From Ramlibacter sp. (lineage in GTDB: Bacteria; Pseudomonadota; Gammaproteobacteria; Burkholderiales; Burkholderiaceae_C): a DNA stretch of 48,633 bases. The stretch is taken from assembly GCA_013815685.1 (NCBI GenBank), contig JACDFR010000030.1:1-48633 (forward strand). The letters run 5' to 3'. The translations under genes were made by a program, and so were the position numbers. Shown one piece after another: positions 18,366 to 26,537 of the stretch (its first letter is position 1; the number at the start of each line of letters is the position of its first letter). The notes beneath the pieces are model-generated. The model made no database searches. It was given only the letters and a program-made list of their open reading frames with translations, and had not been told where the DNA came from.

Positions 18366-18811
18366 TGGACCGCGCCCAGTTCACATCCGCCGACTTCTCG
18401 TGCGTGCCCCATGACATTTCGGCGGAGCTGCCCGAGCGGCTTCTGCATCGCGACGTGCTGCGCGGAAGCGTGGCCGGCGACAACGCCTTCTCCGAGGTAC
18501 GCAACCACCTCGTGCGCGTCGTCGACCTGCCTAGCCGCGTACTGAGTGTGACCATCGGCGGATTGGAGGTGGGCCAGACCACACGGCGCCACCGGCACAA
18601 CTACGAGACGGTCATCTACGTGCTGGAGGGACGCGGAGTCTCTCTCATCGGAGAGCGCGAAGTCCACTGGCAATCCGGCGACGCCTTCTATGTTCCGCCG
18701 TGGGCGTGGCACAACCACCGCAACAACGGCTCCGGTCCTGCGACGTACATCGCATGCGAAAACGCGCCTCTCCTGCAGAACCTCGGCGTTGCAGTCAGAG
18801 AAGAGGCCTGA
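18365..18811 (+). CDS. Single-domain cupin, candidate metal-binding partner of the diiron oxidase
   Basis: 148 residues forming one cupin barrel. Motif 1 is GQTTRRHRHNYETVIYVLEG, with the HxH-x3-E metal triad, and motif 2 is GDAFYVPPWAWHNHRNN, with the fourth His ligand. All four canonical ligands are therefore present. Length and motif spacing fit stand-alone cupins of the type found with aromatic dioxygenases, but single-domain cupins have many roles (dioxygenase, isomerase, ligand sensor). It is translationally coupled to the HDO gene by a TGATG overlap, so the two are probably needed in step. Ring modification of an aminophenol intermediate is a guess from context. Confidence 0.85.
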   Translation: MDRAQFTSADFSCVPHDISAELPERLLHRDVLRGSVAGDNAFSEVRNHLVRVVDLPSRVLSVTIGGLEVGQTTRRHRHNYETVIYVLEGRGVSLIGEREVHWQSGDAFYVPPWAWHNHRNNGSGPATYIACENAPLLQNLGVAVREEA

Positions 18812-18874
18812 GGCTGCTCTATGTCATCCATCTTCGAATCATTGATCACGAATGTCACCAGGGAGTTATCCATC

Positions 18875-21800
18875 ATGTGGAGATTCATCGCCGCGGCCTC
18901 GGGCGCGCTCGTGCTGCTAGCGTCGTTGGGCGCTCAGCCTGCTTATGCCATTCCTTCTCCTGAACTCGTGGTCGGGTCGGTCACGAGCATCTCGCAGATA
19001 GCCGCCTGGCTGTGGGCGCTCATGGCCGGCAGCCTGGGCGTGCTTGGAGTTCGATTCGGAATGAAGCCGGCAGGCGGGATGACTCCATCTCGCCGCCGCG
19101 CATTTGCGTGGGTTATCGGGTGTTTGGCGCTTGCCGCACTCGCTTCCACCGCGCTCAACATATACCAATACTCTGGGGCAAAAAAGGCCAAACAAGCCCG
19201 CCTTGAAGAGACGCTGCTGCGTCCCTCCCGCCAGCCGGCAGGCTCAGAGAAGGACCCGGACATGAAGGAAATCTCGTTCCGGGAGCAACTCAAGCATCCG
19301 CTGACGCTGAGCACCGCGCAAGCGGCCGAGATGCTTGAGGCGGCCAAGCGCGGGGATCGTAGCGATCTGCTGTTCCTGGACGTTCGGGAAGGTGCCGAGC
19401 AGGCGATGGGCACGATCCCGGGAGTTACTTTCGTGCGATTCCCGGACTTCAAGGCCTCCAACCTCGACTTCAAAGGGAAGAAGGCCGTCCTGTTCTGCCA
19501 CAACGGCAATCGCAGCTCGGAAACTTGCGAGCAGCTGAGGAAGATGGGCATCGATTGTCAGTTCATGGCGGGCGGCCTGGAGAAGTGGGTGGTGGAGGGC
19601 CGTGCCATGACCGGGCTGGCCGAACGCTCACTGCGCGAGCTGCGCGCCATCCCGCACTATGCCAACCGGGACACGCTGCTGGACACCGCCGACGTGAAGA
19701 AGCTCCTCAAGGAACGCGAGGCCGTGTTCGTCGATATCCGGTATCCGACGGACTTCGCCGAACAGCACTTGCCCGACGCCATCAATCTCAGCCTGCGCCG
19801 GATGTCAACGGATCTGCTGCAAGCCAACATCGCGCGGCTTCCGCAAAGGCCGATCATTTTGCCGTGCTACGACCGTCGCGGCTGCTTTTTCGCCGAGGTG
19901 TTGGGGTATAAGCTGACACAGGCCGGCAGGGAAGTCCTGGGTCGCTACACGGTGCCGTGGGAGTATTTCGTGGCTCGGCCACGACCACCCCATGTGGTCA
20001 AGTGGGTCGAGGAAAACGAGAAGTCCCTGTGGACACGTACCAGCGAAAAGTTGGCTTCGGGACTGGAGGCGACGAGCCAGTGGATCGGTATTCTGGGCGC
20101 GATCGTTGCGCTGGCGCTGCTCTCCCGGCTTCTGGTCCTGCCGTTCTCCGTGAAATCCGAGCGCGATCAGCTGGTTCTGCGCCGATTCGCGGCGGATATG
20201 CGAGACCTGAAGGCTCGCTTCCATGACGATCCGGTGCGCCGGGGGCGCGCGCTGCAGGCCTTCCACCGCAAGCATCACCTCACGCCGGTACGCAATCTCA
20301 CCGCGGTCCTGTTCATCCCGATCCTCGCTGTGGCGCTTGGCGCTGTGGAAATGGTCGCAACGCGGGCAGCAACCCCCTTCCTCTGGATACCCAACATCGG
20401 CAAACCGGACCCCTGGTTCGCCCTGCCATTGGTATTTGCTGCTCTTCTGAGTTGGTATTTGGACTTGGCATACGGACGCAGCGCACGCCAGCGGGTGGTA
20501 ATGGCCGTGATGGCCTTGCCCGCAGCAGGCGCTCTTGCGTCGATGTTCAATGCGGGCGCGGCGCTGTACCTGGCTGCGAGTGTGGCGCTGCTGTTGGTAC
20601 AGCGACTTGTCGTGCAGCACATGGGCCAAGAGGGTGTGGCCGCCAGCAAGGTTGTGATCGGACTGCCGGCAGGTGTCTTGAGCCTTGATCAGGCGGACGC
20701 GCTGAAGGCCCATGGAAACAAGGCGCTTCACCTCGCCCGCCTCAGAGCTGGCGGCCTTCCCGTTCCAGAGGGGGTGGTGCTGACGCCCGAATTCCTTGCC
20801 CGCTTGCAAATTGCTGGGGCGGCCGAGCAGGACAAGTTGCTGACCCAGCTCTGGGAACAGCTCGGTGGTCAGCCTCTTGCCGTGCGCAGCAGCGCGGCCG
20901 GCGAAGACGGTAGCGATCGCAGCTATGCGGGGGTATTTGAATCGGTGCTGGATGTCTCGCGCGCCCAACTGCAGAGCGCCATCAATCATGTGCTCTTGTC
21001 CTTCGTTTCGAAGCGAGCAAGCGAGTATGGCTTGTCCGGGTCGGCCGGATCCATTCTGCTGCAGAGAATGGTTGCCGCCGAGTATGCCGGCGTGCTTTTC
21101 ACGCGTGCGCCTGAAGAAGGTGCGCTGGCGATGGTCGAATTGGTCCGGGGCACTGCCCAGGATATGGTCGCCGGCATCGCGCAGCCCACCACATTCAGGT
21201 TCGGCCGCTGCACTGGCCGACTGATTGGCCAAGGCCGGTCGCCGATCGACCTGGAGCCGCTCCTTGCCCTCGGCCAGCGCGCTGAAGCCTTGTTCGGTGC
21301 TCCCCAGGACATCGAGTGGACATGGAAAGCCGGGCAGTTCTTCCTGGTGCAAAGCCGCGACGTTACAACCGGCCTCCCGGCGATGCAGCAAAGCATCGCG
21401 GATGCTGCTGAAATTGTCGCCGCCGGCCGGCCCAAGCATGACGAAACCGTCTTGGCGCGGAATGAACTGTCGGAGATGCTGCCCAGTCCCACGCCCCTCT
21501 CACTGTCGTTGATGGAAGCCTTCTGGGCCAGTGGTGGCAGCGTGGATCTCGCCTGTCGCCGGCTTGGGCTCGCATACGCCGTCGAAGAGGACGCTCCTGC
21601 GTACCTCGTGGGCGTCATCGGCCGGCTCTACGTCAACAAGCTCGAAGAGCATCGCCGGGCGCTGTCCATCACTTCTTCTGCCGCATCGCGGCTCGGAAAA
21701 AAGGCACGCTGGATCGAGGAGAGCTTCCGCAATGAGTTCCTCCCTCCGTTTCTGCGTGAAATGCGTCTTCAGGAAGTCATGGATTTTTCCAAGCTGCCGG

Positions 21801-22927
21801 ATGCCGAGCTTTTTCGGAGCCTGACGGAACGCGTGCAGCACTACCTGCATGTCACGCACGTCGAGGTGGACGTGGTAAACGTGGCCGCGCACGTCTACGT
21901 GTCGCAAGCGACGGCATTGCTGGAGCAACGCGGCATCGACGCCGGCGCCATCCTGGGCAGCATTCCCGAAACCTGCGAGGGGGCGGCCTACCGGGCTGCT
22001 GCCGCGGCCAATGGACCGGCTCGAGGTGAAGCCTTGCGGGACGCCATTGGCCACCGCTCGCTCGTCGACTACGAGCTTTCCGAACCTCGCTTCTCGGAGA
22101 ACCCCGGGCTGTTCGACGCACCGGACGAGTCGTTCGCCGCCCTTGCCTTGGCTGGGGAGAAGGCGCTAACGCGCAACCCGAGCAAGGCATTGCTCGACGC
22201 CGACAAGGACGCAAAGCTCGTTCAAGCTGTTGAGCGCGCGCGGCGCTTCCAGGCGCTGAAACAGGACGCTCGACATCATTCCTTGCGCGAGCTTGCCGTG
22301 ATTCGCCGTCTTGTGCTTGCTACGGATCAGCGCCACGGCTTTGACGGGCTTGCGTTCTACCTGACGCTCGACGAGCTGCTGGAACTGCAGGCCGTCACTG
22401 CGCCGGAGTTGCGCCCTGTGGCTTGTCGGCGGCAGGCTGCGCATAACGAACTTCTCTCTTGCGCGCCGCTGCCCACTGCTCTTTCTGCAGCGGATCTGGA
22501 ATCCGCCTCTGCCGGAACCAGCATGCAGATCGCGGCATCGGGCGAGCTGCGCGGCACCAGGGTCGCTGGAGCCGCCCTGGCAATCACGGGGCGCGCTTGC
22601 GTCGTTGGCCGCCGTGACGCCGAGAAAGGGGAGTCAATCCCCGGATTCGCAGACGGAGACATCATCGTGGCCCCAATGGTGTCGCCGCAATGGGTGCAGT
22701 ACTTCAAACGGGCGGGAGGTTTTGTCTGCGAGACCGGCGGCTGGTTGAGCCATACGGCGATTCTCGCGCGCGAGTACGACGTAACCATGGTCGTGGGTGT
22801 GCGCCAGGTCGAGAACATTCCGCATCACGCCAATTTGAAGGTGCAGCCTGACGGTCGCATCGAGCTTCTCTTGCCGGAATCCGCGATAGACGAGATCGCA
22901 GTCGGGCAAGCGATTCTTGCCGCTTGA
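18875..22927 (+). CDS. Rhodanese-rhodanese-YidC/Oxa1-PPDK-type phosphotransferase fusion
   Basis: Extraordinary 1350-residue membrane protein. From the preferred ATG (18875; RBS AGGGAG), a signal peptide ends at QPAYA and two hydrophobic segments follow (about 35-60 and 75-100). Rhodanese 1 (130-250) has LFLDVRE and FCHNGNRSS with Cys208. Rhodanese 2 (264-380) has VFVDIRYPTDF and ILPCYDRRGCF with Cys331/337. A YidC/Oxa1 core (402-582) has LLSRLLVLPFSVKS with the key Arg, a charged cytoplasmic hairpin, and FLWIPNIGKPDPW. A PPDK/PEP-synthase ATP-grasp (607-832) has GNKALHLARLRAGGLPVPEG, LAVRSSAAGEDGSDRSYAG and FFLVQSRDVT. A swivelling domain has phospho-His1293 in GGWLSHTAILARE. No PEP-binding TIM barrel is present, as in rifampin phosphotransferase. 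The middle region (about 850-1220) is unassigned. Alternative start 18821 adds 18 residues. Confidence 0.88.
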   Translation: MWRFIAAASGALVLLASLGAQPAYAIPSPELVVGSVTSISQIAAWLWALMAGSLGVLGVRFGMKPAGGMTPSRRRAFAWVIGCLALAALASTALNIYQYSGAKKAKQARLEETLLRPSRQPAGSEKDPDMKEISFREQLKHPLTLSTAQAAEMLEAAKRGDRSDLLFLDVREGAEQAMGTIPGVTFVRFPDFKASNLDFKGKKAVLFCHNGNRSSETCEQLRKMGIDCQFMAGGLEKWVVEGRAMTGLAERSLRELRAIPHYANRDTLLDTADVKKLLKEREAVFVDIRYPTDFAEQHLPDAINLSLRRMSTDLLQANIARLPQRPIILPCYDRRGCFFAEVLGYKLTQAGREVLGRYTVPWEYFVARPRPPHVVKWVEENEKSLWTRTSEKLASGLEATSQWIGILGAIVALALLSRLLVLPFSVKSERDQLVLRRFAADMRDLKARFHDDPVRRGRALQAFHRKHHLTPVRNLTAVLFIPILAVALGAVEMVATRAATPFLWIPNIGKPDPWFALPLVFAALLSWYLDLAYGRSARQRVVMAVMALPAAGALASMFNAGAALYLAASVALLLVQRLVVQHMGQEGVAASKVVIGLPAGVLSLDQADALKAHGNKALHLARLRAGGLPVPEGVVLTPEFLARLQIAGAAEQDKLLTQLWEQLGGQPLAVRSSAAGEDGSDRSYAGVFESVLDVSRAQLQSAINHVLLSFVSKRASEYGLSGSAGSILLQRMVAAEYAGVLFTRAPEEGALAMVELVRGTAQDMVAGIAQPTTFRFGRCTGRLIGQGRSPIDLEPLLALGQRAEALFGAPQDIEWTWKAGQFFLVQSRDVTTGLPAMQQSIADAAEIVAAGRPKHDETVLARNELSEMLPSPTPLSLSLMEAFWASGGSVDLACRRLGLAYAVEEDAPAYLVGVIGRLYVNKLEEHRRALSITSSAASRLGKKARWIEESFRNEFLPPFLREMRLQEVMDFSKLPDAELFRSLTERVQHYLHVTHVEVDVVNVAAHVYVSQATALLEQRGIDAGAILGSIPETCEGAAYRAAAAANGPARGEALRDAIGHRSLVDYELSEPRFSENPGLFDAPDESFAALALAGEKALTRNPSKALLDADKDAKLVQAVERARRFQALKQDARHHSLRELAVIRRLVLATDQRHGFDGLAFYLTLDELLELQAVTAPELRPVACRRQAAHNELLSCAPLPTALSAADLESASAGTSMQIAASGELRGTRVAGAALAITGRACVVGRRDAEKGESIPGFADGDIIVAPMVSPQWVQYFKRAGGFVCETGGWLSHTAILAREYDVTMVVGVRQVENIPHHANLKVQPDGRIELLLPESAIDEIAVGQAILAA

Positions 22928-22942
22928 GCCGAGGAATACACC

Positions 22943-24151
22943 ATGGCGCATCCTCTCACCGGGGTTCATCCCCATCCAGCTGCGAGCGGCGCAGTTTCAC
23001 CGGCATGGCGCTGGGTGCTTGTCGGCTGGATCACGGCGTTTTTTGTCGGGATCGACCTGTTCATCGTGGCCCCGCTCTTGCCTTCTATCGGAGATGACCT
23101 GGGCATGGCACCGGCATCGCTGGCCATCCTGGTCAGTGCATTCGGCCTTGCTTATGCGGTGACTTGCCCAGTGCTGGGATACGTCGCGGAACGCATTGGT
23201 GCGCGCAAGGTCTTGTGCCTGGGCCTGGCCAGCCTCGGCGCCGCCAATCTGTACACGGCGATGGCACCAGACCTCCACCATCTGCTTGCGAGCCGCTGGC
23301 TCGCGGGCATGGCAGCGGCGTCGACCACCCCCATGGTCTATGCGCTTGCGGCGGAGCGCTCGCGCCCGGAACGCCGTGGCTCAAGCCTGGCTCTCGTGAA
23401 CTCTGGACTTGTGCTCGCCCTGGTGGGCGGCGCACCGCTTGGACTCTTGCTGGGCCAGGTTTCGGGCTGGCGTGATGTGTTTGCCGCATTGGGCGTGCTA
23501 TTCATCGTGATGCTCCCCGTGCACCTCGCCACTTGGCGGTTTTCCCGCCACGCTGCTGCCCCTGTCGCCCCTTCTGGCGACTGCGCAGGCCAGTTGGGCG
23601 TCGGGGTGCGGATTCTGGTGTGCACCGGATTATGGTCGGCCAGCGTCTATGCCGCCTATACCCTTCTGGGCACGGCAATTCGCGAGGAGTTCGGTGCTAG
23701 CACCGGCGTGGTCGCTGCCGCTTTGGCCGCTTTCGGCATAGGAGCGACCGCGGGCGGACTGGCCGGGGGCAAGTTGGCCGATCGATGGGGTAGTCGACGC
23801 TTCGTGCGTCTTTCGCTGGTTGCGATGTGCGTGTGCCTGACGCTCACCGGGCTGACTTTTCCCGCGGGCGGGCTGCCAACACTCGCGGCCGCGCTTTTCC
23901 TGATAGCGCTGGCGAGCTACGGCTTCTTTCCCGCGCTACAGTCCTACGCATCTGCCGCGATGCCCGCGCGCCGCAAGATGATTCTTGGCTTCATGAGCAG
24001 TGCGCTGTACCTCGGTATCGCCGCGGGCTCAAGTGCCGGGGCGGCCATCTACTCCGCCTCAGGTTATCGAATGGTCCTGGCCGCATCTACCGCAACGGCG
24101 CTGCTTGGCCTGTTGGTGTCCGCCCAACTTCGCCAACGCCTGGACCAATGA
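22943..24151 (+). CDS. MFS transporter (drug/metabolite exporter type)
   Basis: 402 residues with about twelve hydrophobic segments of the DHA1 type. The segment-2/3 loop carries GYVAERIGARKVLCLGLA, a form of the MFS motif A. Segment 1 contains FVGIDLFIVAPLLPSIGDDL, and the second half repeats motif A as GGKLADRWGSRRFVRLSL. The ATG at 22943 follows GAGGA and sits 15 bases after the stop of the fusion gene, so it belongs to the same transcript. Export of the cluster product or resistance to it is inferred from position and family. Confidence 0.88.
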   Translation: MAHPLTGVHPHPAASGAVSPAWRWVLVGWITAFFVGIDLFIVAPLLPSIGDDLGMAPASLAILVSAFGLAYAVTCPVLGYVAERIGARKVLCLGLASLGAANLYTAMAPDLHHLLASRWLAGMAAASTTPMVYALAAERSRPERRGSSLALVNSGLVLALVGGAPLGLLLGQVSGWRDVFAALGVLFIVMLPVHLATWRFSRHAAAPVAPSGDCAGQLGVGVRILVCTGLWSASVYAAYTLLGTAIREEFGASTGVVAAALAAFGIGATAGGLAGGKLADRWGSRRFVRLSLVAMCVCLTLTGLTFPAGGLPTLAAALFLIALASYGFFPALQSYASAAMPARRKMILGFMSSALYLGIAAGSSAGAAIYSASGYRMVLAASTATALLGLLVSAQLRQRLDQ

Positions 24152-24305
24152 GAAATGCGAGAGCGGATCGTTACTCAAAGCGACGCTGTCCGTAATCTCA
24201 CACACGACAACTGTGATTGCGTCGGATTGACACACCGTCGCGCCGAACACATCGTCCCTGCCACCGGAAGGCGGCGGTTCACAACCTCAACCTAGGAAAA
24301 TTGCC

Positions 24306-24836
24306 ATGTCCAAATTTCGCCATCTGAGCCGCGCAGTCGCGGTTGCGGGACTCGCCTTCAGCGCCGCCTTGCCCGCGTTGGCCCAGACCGACGATTCGGT
24401 CCTGCCTGCACGTGCAGTGACGTTCGTGTGCTCGTACGGCTCGGTAAAGAGCCTCATGGCGGCATCGCGCTTCAACTTCCTCGCCGAGAAGCGCGGAATC
24501 CCGGAACGGGCTGTCTCGCGCGCCGCCTCCGATGCCACCGTACACACCAGTGTGCCAGACCCGATCGTGAAGGCGCTGGCCACCGAGGGCTTCAAGGTGG
24601 CTGACTACAGGCCGCGCACTTTGACGCAGAGCGAGGCCCGGACGGCGGTGAAGATCGTGTATATCCCGCTGGAAGACCCAACGCAGGAGCCGAAGTTTCA
24701 GGCGTCACCCACGCAGGCGGTGGAGCGTTGGGAGGGCATTCCTTCGGCCCTGCGTGACTACGACACCGTCAAGCGGATGCTGTACAGCCGTATCGATACG
24801 CTGGTGGACGATCTGGCCAAGGGGCACGGCAAGTGA
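24306..24836 (+). CDS. Exported low-molecular-weight phosphatase/arsenate-reductase-like protein
   Basis: 176 residues with a Sec signal peptide ending at LPALAQ. The mature start VTFVCSYGSVKSLMAASRFN mimics the P-loop of low-molecular-weight tyrosine phosphatases and ArsC (family form VLFVC-x5-R-S-PMAE). Cys42 is retained but the phosphate-binding Arg is Lys48 (C-x5-K-S). A later VERWEGIPSALRDYD and RMLYSRIDTLVDDL resemble the family's C-terminal DP loop and helix. Most of this family is cytoplasmic, so an exported form is unusual. Preceded by a 154-base gap with an AGGAAAA-type site; its stop overlaps the next start (TGATG). The function is unknown: phosphatase, thiol carrier and binding protein are all possible. 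Confidence 0.7.
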   Translation: MSKFRHLSRAVAVAGLAFSAALPALAQTDDSVLPARAVTFVCSYGSVKSLMAASRFNFLAEKRGIPERAVSRAASDATVHTSVPDPIVKALATEGFKVADYRPRTLTQSEARTAVKIVYIPLEDPTQEPKFQASPTQAVERWEGIPSALRDYDTVKRMLYSRIDTLVDDLAKGHGK

Positions 24837-25828
24837 TGACCCGGCCCCTGCCGCGCGGTGCGCGCGGACGTCGGCAATACGTCAAGGCGCTTGCGGCGTT
24901 GCCGCTTTTGGGCTTCGGATCGGCGGGGGCGCAGGAGAGGCCGCTGAGATTGCTGACCGGCTTTCCGCCAGGCGCCAGCCTCGATACCGTGGCTCGGGTG
25001 TTCGCGGAAGAACTCAAAAACGAGCTCGGCCGACCTGTGATCGTCGAGAGCAAGGCTGGCGCCAGCGGCCGCATTGCCAATGAGACGTTGAAGAGCGCGC
25101 AGCCCGACGGGAACATGTTGCTGCTCGCACCCGTGGCCACGCTCTCCATTTTTCCGCACGCCTTCGGCGGCACGCTGCGGTACGACCCATTCCGCGACTT
25201 CGCCCCAGTCGCGCATGTGGCGCGTTTCCCGATCGGCTTTGCCGTGGGTAAGAGCGTGCCCGCGGAGACGCTGGCCGAGTATGCGGCACTCGCCAAACGC
25301 GACCCGGCCGCGCGCAACTACGGCTCCTCCGCTGCGGGAAGCATTTCCCACTTCCTCGGGCTGATGTTTGCCCGTTCTGCGGGCGTTGACCTGGTGCACG
25401 TGCCGTACCGCGGCGCGGCATTTGCCATGAACGCCCTGACGGCCGGTGAAATCGCCGCTGTCGCGGTCTCCGCCTCCGACATTGCGCCTTTGGCGGCGTC
25501 GGGAAATGCTCGGCTGCTTGCGACGGCAGGCCGCCAGCGGTCACCGGCGTTTCCGCAGGTGCCGACCTTCCGTGAGGCTGGCTACAACATCGAGGGCGAA
25601 GGCGCTTACGCGCTTTTCTTGCCCGCGGGCGCGGCGCCTGAGCTCGTGAGCCGCGTCAGCGCCGCTGCACTTCGGGCGCTTCGGCAGCCGCCTTTGCGTC
25701 GAAAGCTGGAAACCTCAGGTCTCGAACCCACAGGTTTTGGCCCGACCCAACTGGCGGCCATCGTGAAGTCGGACTACGACCACTGGGGTCCAACGGTACG
25801 CGCGTCGGGCTTCGTGCTCAATGACTGA
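24836..25828 (+). CDS. Bug-family (TTT) periplasmic solute-binding protein
   Basis: 330 residues with the Bug/TctC fold, which is greatly expanded in Bordetella and relatives. A twin-arginine-like or Sec leader (RGRRQYVKALAALPLLGFGS) is followed by RPLRLLTGFPPGASLDTVAR. Family-typical motifs after that are GRPVIVESKAGASGRIANE, ARNYGSSAAGSISHFLG, VHVPYRGAAFAMNALTAGEI and FPQVPTFREAGYNIEG. Such proteins usually bind a small carboxylate and feed a TctAB permease or act as sensors; no permease lies nearby. ATG at 24836 overlaps the previous stop; a GTG one codon earlier is possible. A role in recapturing a carboxylated aromatic is inferred. Confidence 0.87.
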   Translation: MTRPLPRGARGRRQYVKALAALPLLGFGSAGAQERPLRLLTGFPPGASLDTVARVFAEELKNELGRPVIVESKAGASGRIANETLKSAQPDGNMLLLAPVATLSIFPHAFGGTLRYDPFRDFAPVAHVARFPIGFAVGKSVPAETLAEYAALAKRDPAARNYGSSAAGSISHFLGLMFARSAGVDLVHVPYRGAAFAMNALTAGEIAAVAVSASDIAPLAASGNARLLATAGRQRSPAFPQVPTFREAGYNIEGEGAYALFLPAGAAPELVSRVSAAALRALRQPPLRRKLETSGLEPTGFGPTQLAAIVKSDYDHWGPTVRASGFVLND

Positions 25829-25933
25829 GCAGGCTCCGGCAATGCGGACAAACCAGGACATAGAAAGTGGACCAAAGCGAGACCGCGATGTTCGACTAGC
25901 TTCGAGTCATCCCTTCCACCATCCGAGACCTTC

Positions 25934-26527
25934 ATGACCTACCAACCCTTGCCGCTCGCCTGCGATCCTCAGCGCCTGTCTGGACTCTCTGAAAAGCTGG
26001 TTGTCAGCCACTACGAGAATAACTATTGCGGCGCGGTGCGCCGCCTCAACATCGCCTCTGAGCAGATTCAGCAATTGAATTGGTCCGGCGCTCCGGCGTA
26101 CCTGGTCAACGGATTGAAGCGCGAACAGTTGCTCACCTACAACTCAATGGTGCTGCACGAACTGTACTTCGACGGGCTCGGTGAGAGTGGGCGCCCGCCG
26201 GCCCCCCTCTTGTCGGCGCTCGAACGCGACTTCGGCTCATTCGATCGCTGGTCCGCGGAGTTTGCCGCTACCGGCAAATCGATGCCAGGCACGGGCTGGG
26301 TCTTGCTTGCCTACTGTCCCCGTGAAAGAAGACTGCTTAACCAGTGGGCATCTGATCACACACAAGCGCTGGCCGGGGCCACACCCATCCTGGCGATGGA
26401 CGTCTACGAACACTCGTACCACATCGACTACGGCGCCAAAGCTGCGGCGGACGTCGACGCTTACATGCAGAACATCCGGTGGAACCATGTTGCCACGCGA
26501 CTCGCCTCGTGCGTTACCCCCAGTTAG
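25934..26527 (+). CDS. Fe/Mn superoxide-dismutase-fold protein, outer-sphere residues changed
   Basis: 197 residues of the iron/manganese SOD family. All four metal ligands are identifiable: His in VVSHYENNY, His in SMVLHELYF, and Asp plus His in MDVYEHSYHIDYG. The residues that shape SOD chemistry are not kept. Where SodB has H-Y-G-K-H-H-Q-T-Y, with gateway His30 and Tyr34, this protein has H-Y-E-N-N-Y-C-G-A. The Gln of the FeSOD box four residues before the second His is Ser, and the Trp of VWEH is Tyr. It may therefore not dismutate superoxide efficiently and could be a repurposed metalloenzyme, or protect oxygen-sensitive steps. It lies 105 bases after the Bug gene, in the same direction. 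Confidence 0.78.
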   Translation: MTYQPLPLACDPQRLSGLSEKLVVSHYENNYCGAVRRLNIASEQIQQLNWSGAPAYLVNGLKREQLLTYNSMVLHELYFDGLGESGRPPAPLLSALERDFGSFDRWSAEFAATGKSMPGTGWVLLAYCPRERRLLNQWASDHTQALAGATPILAMDVYEHSYHIDYGAKAAADVDAYMQNIRWNHVATRLASCVTPS

Positions 26528-26537
26528 GAGAATTCCA

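Noticed and set aside
26181..26537. Long N-terminal extension of the flavin monooxygenase
   Set aside because: It overlaps the SOD-like gene in another frame; the FAD fold begins right after the TTG at 26538, which has a good ribosome site.
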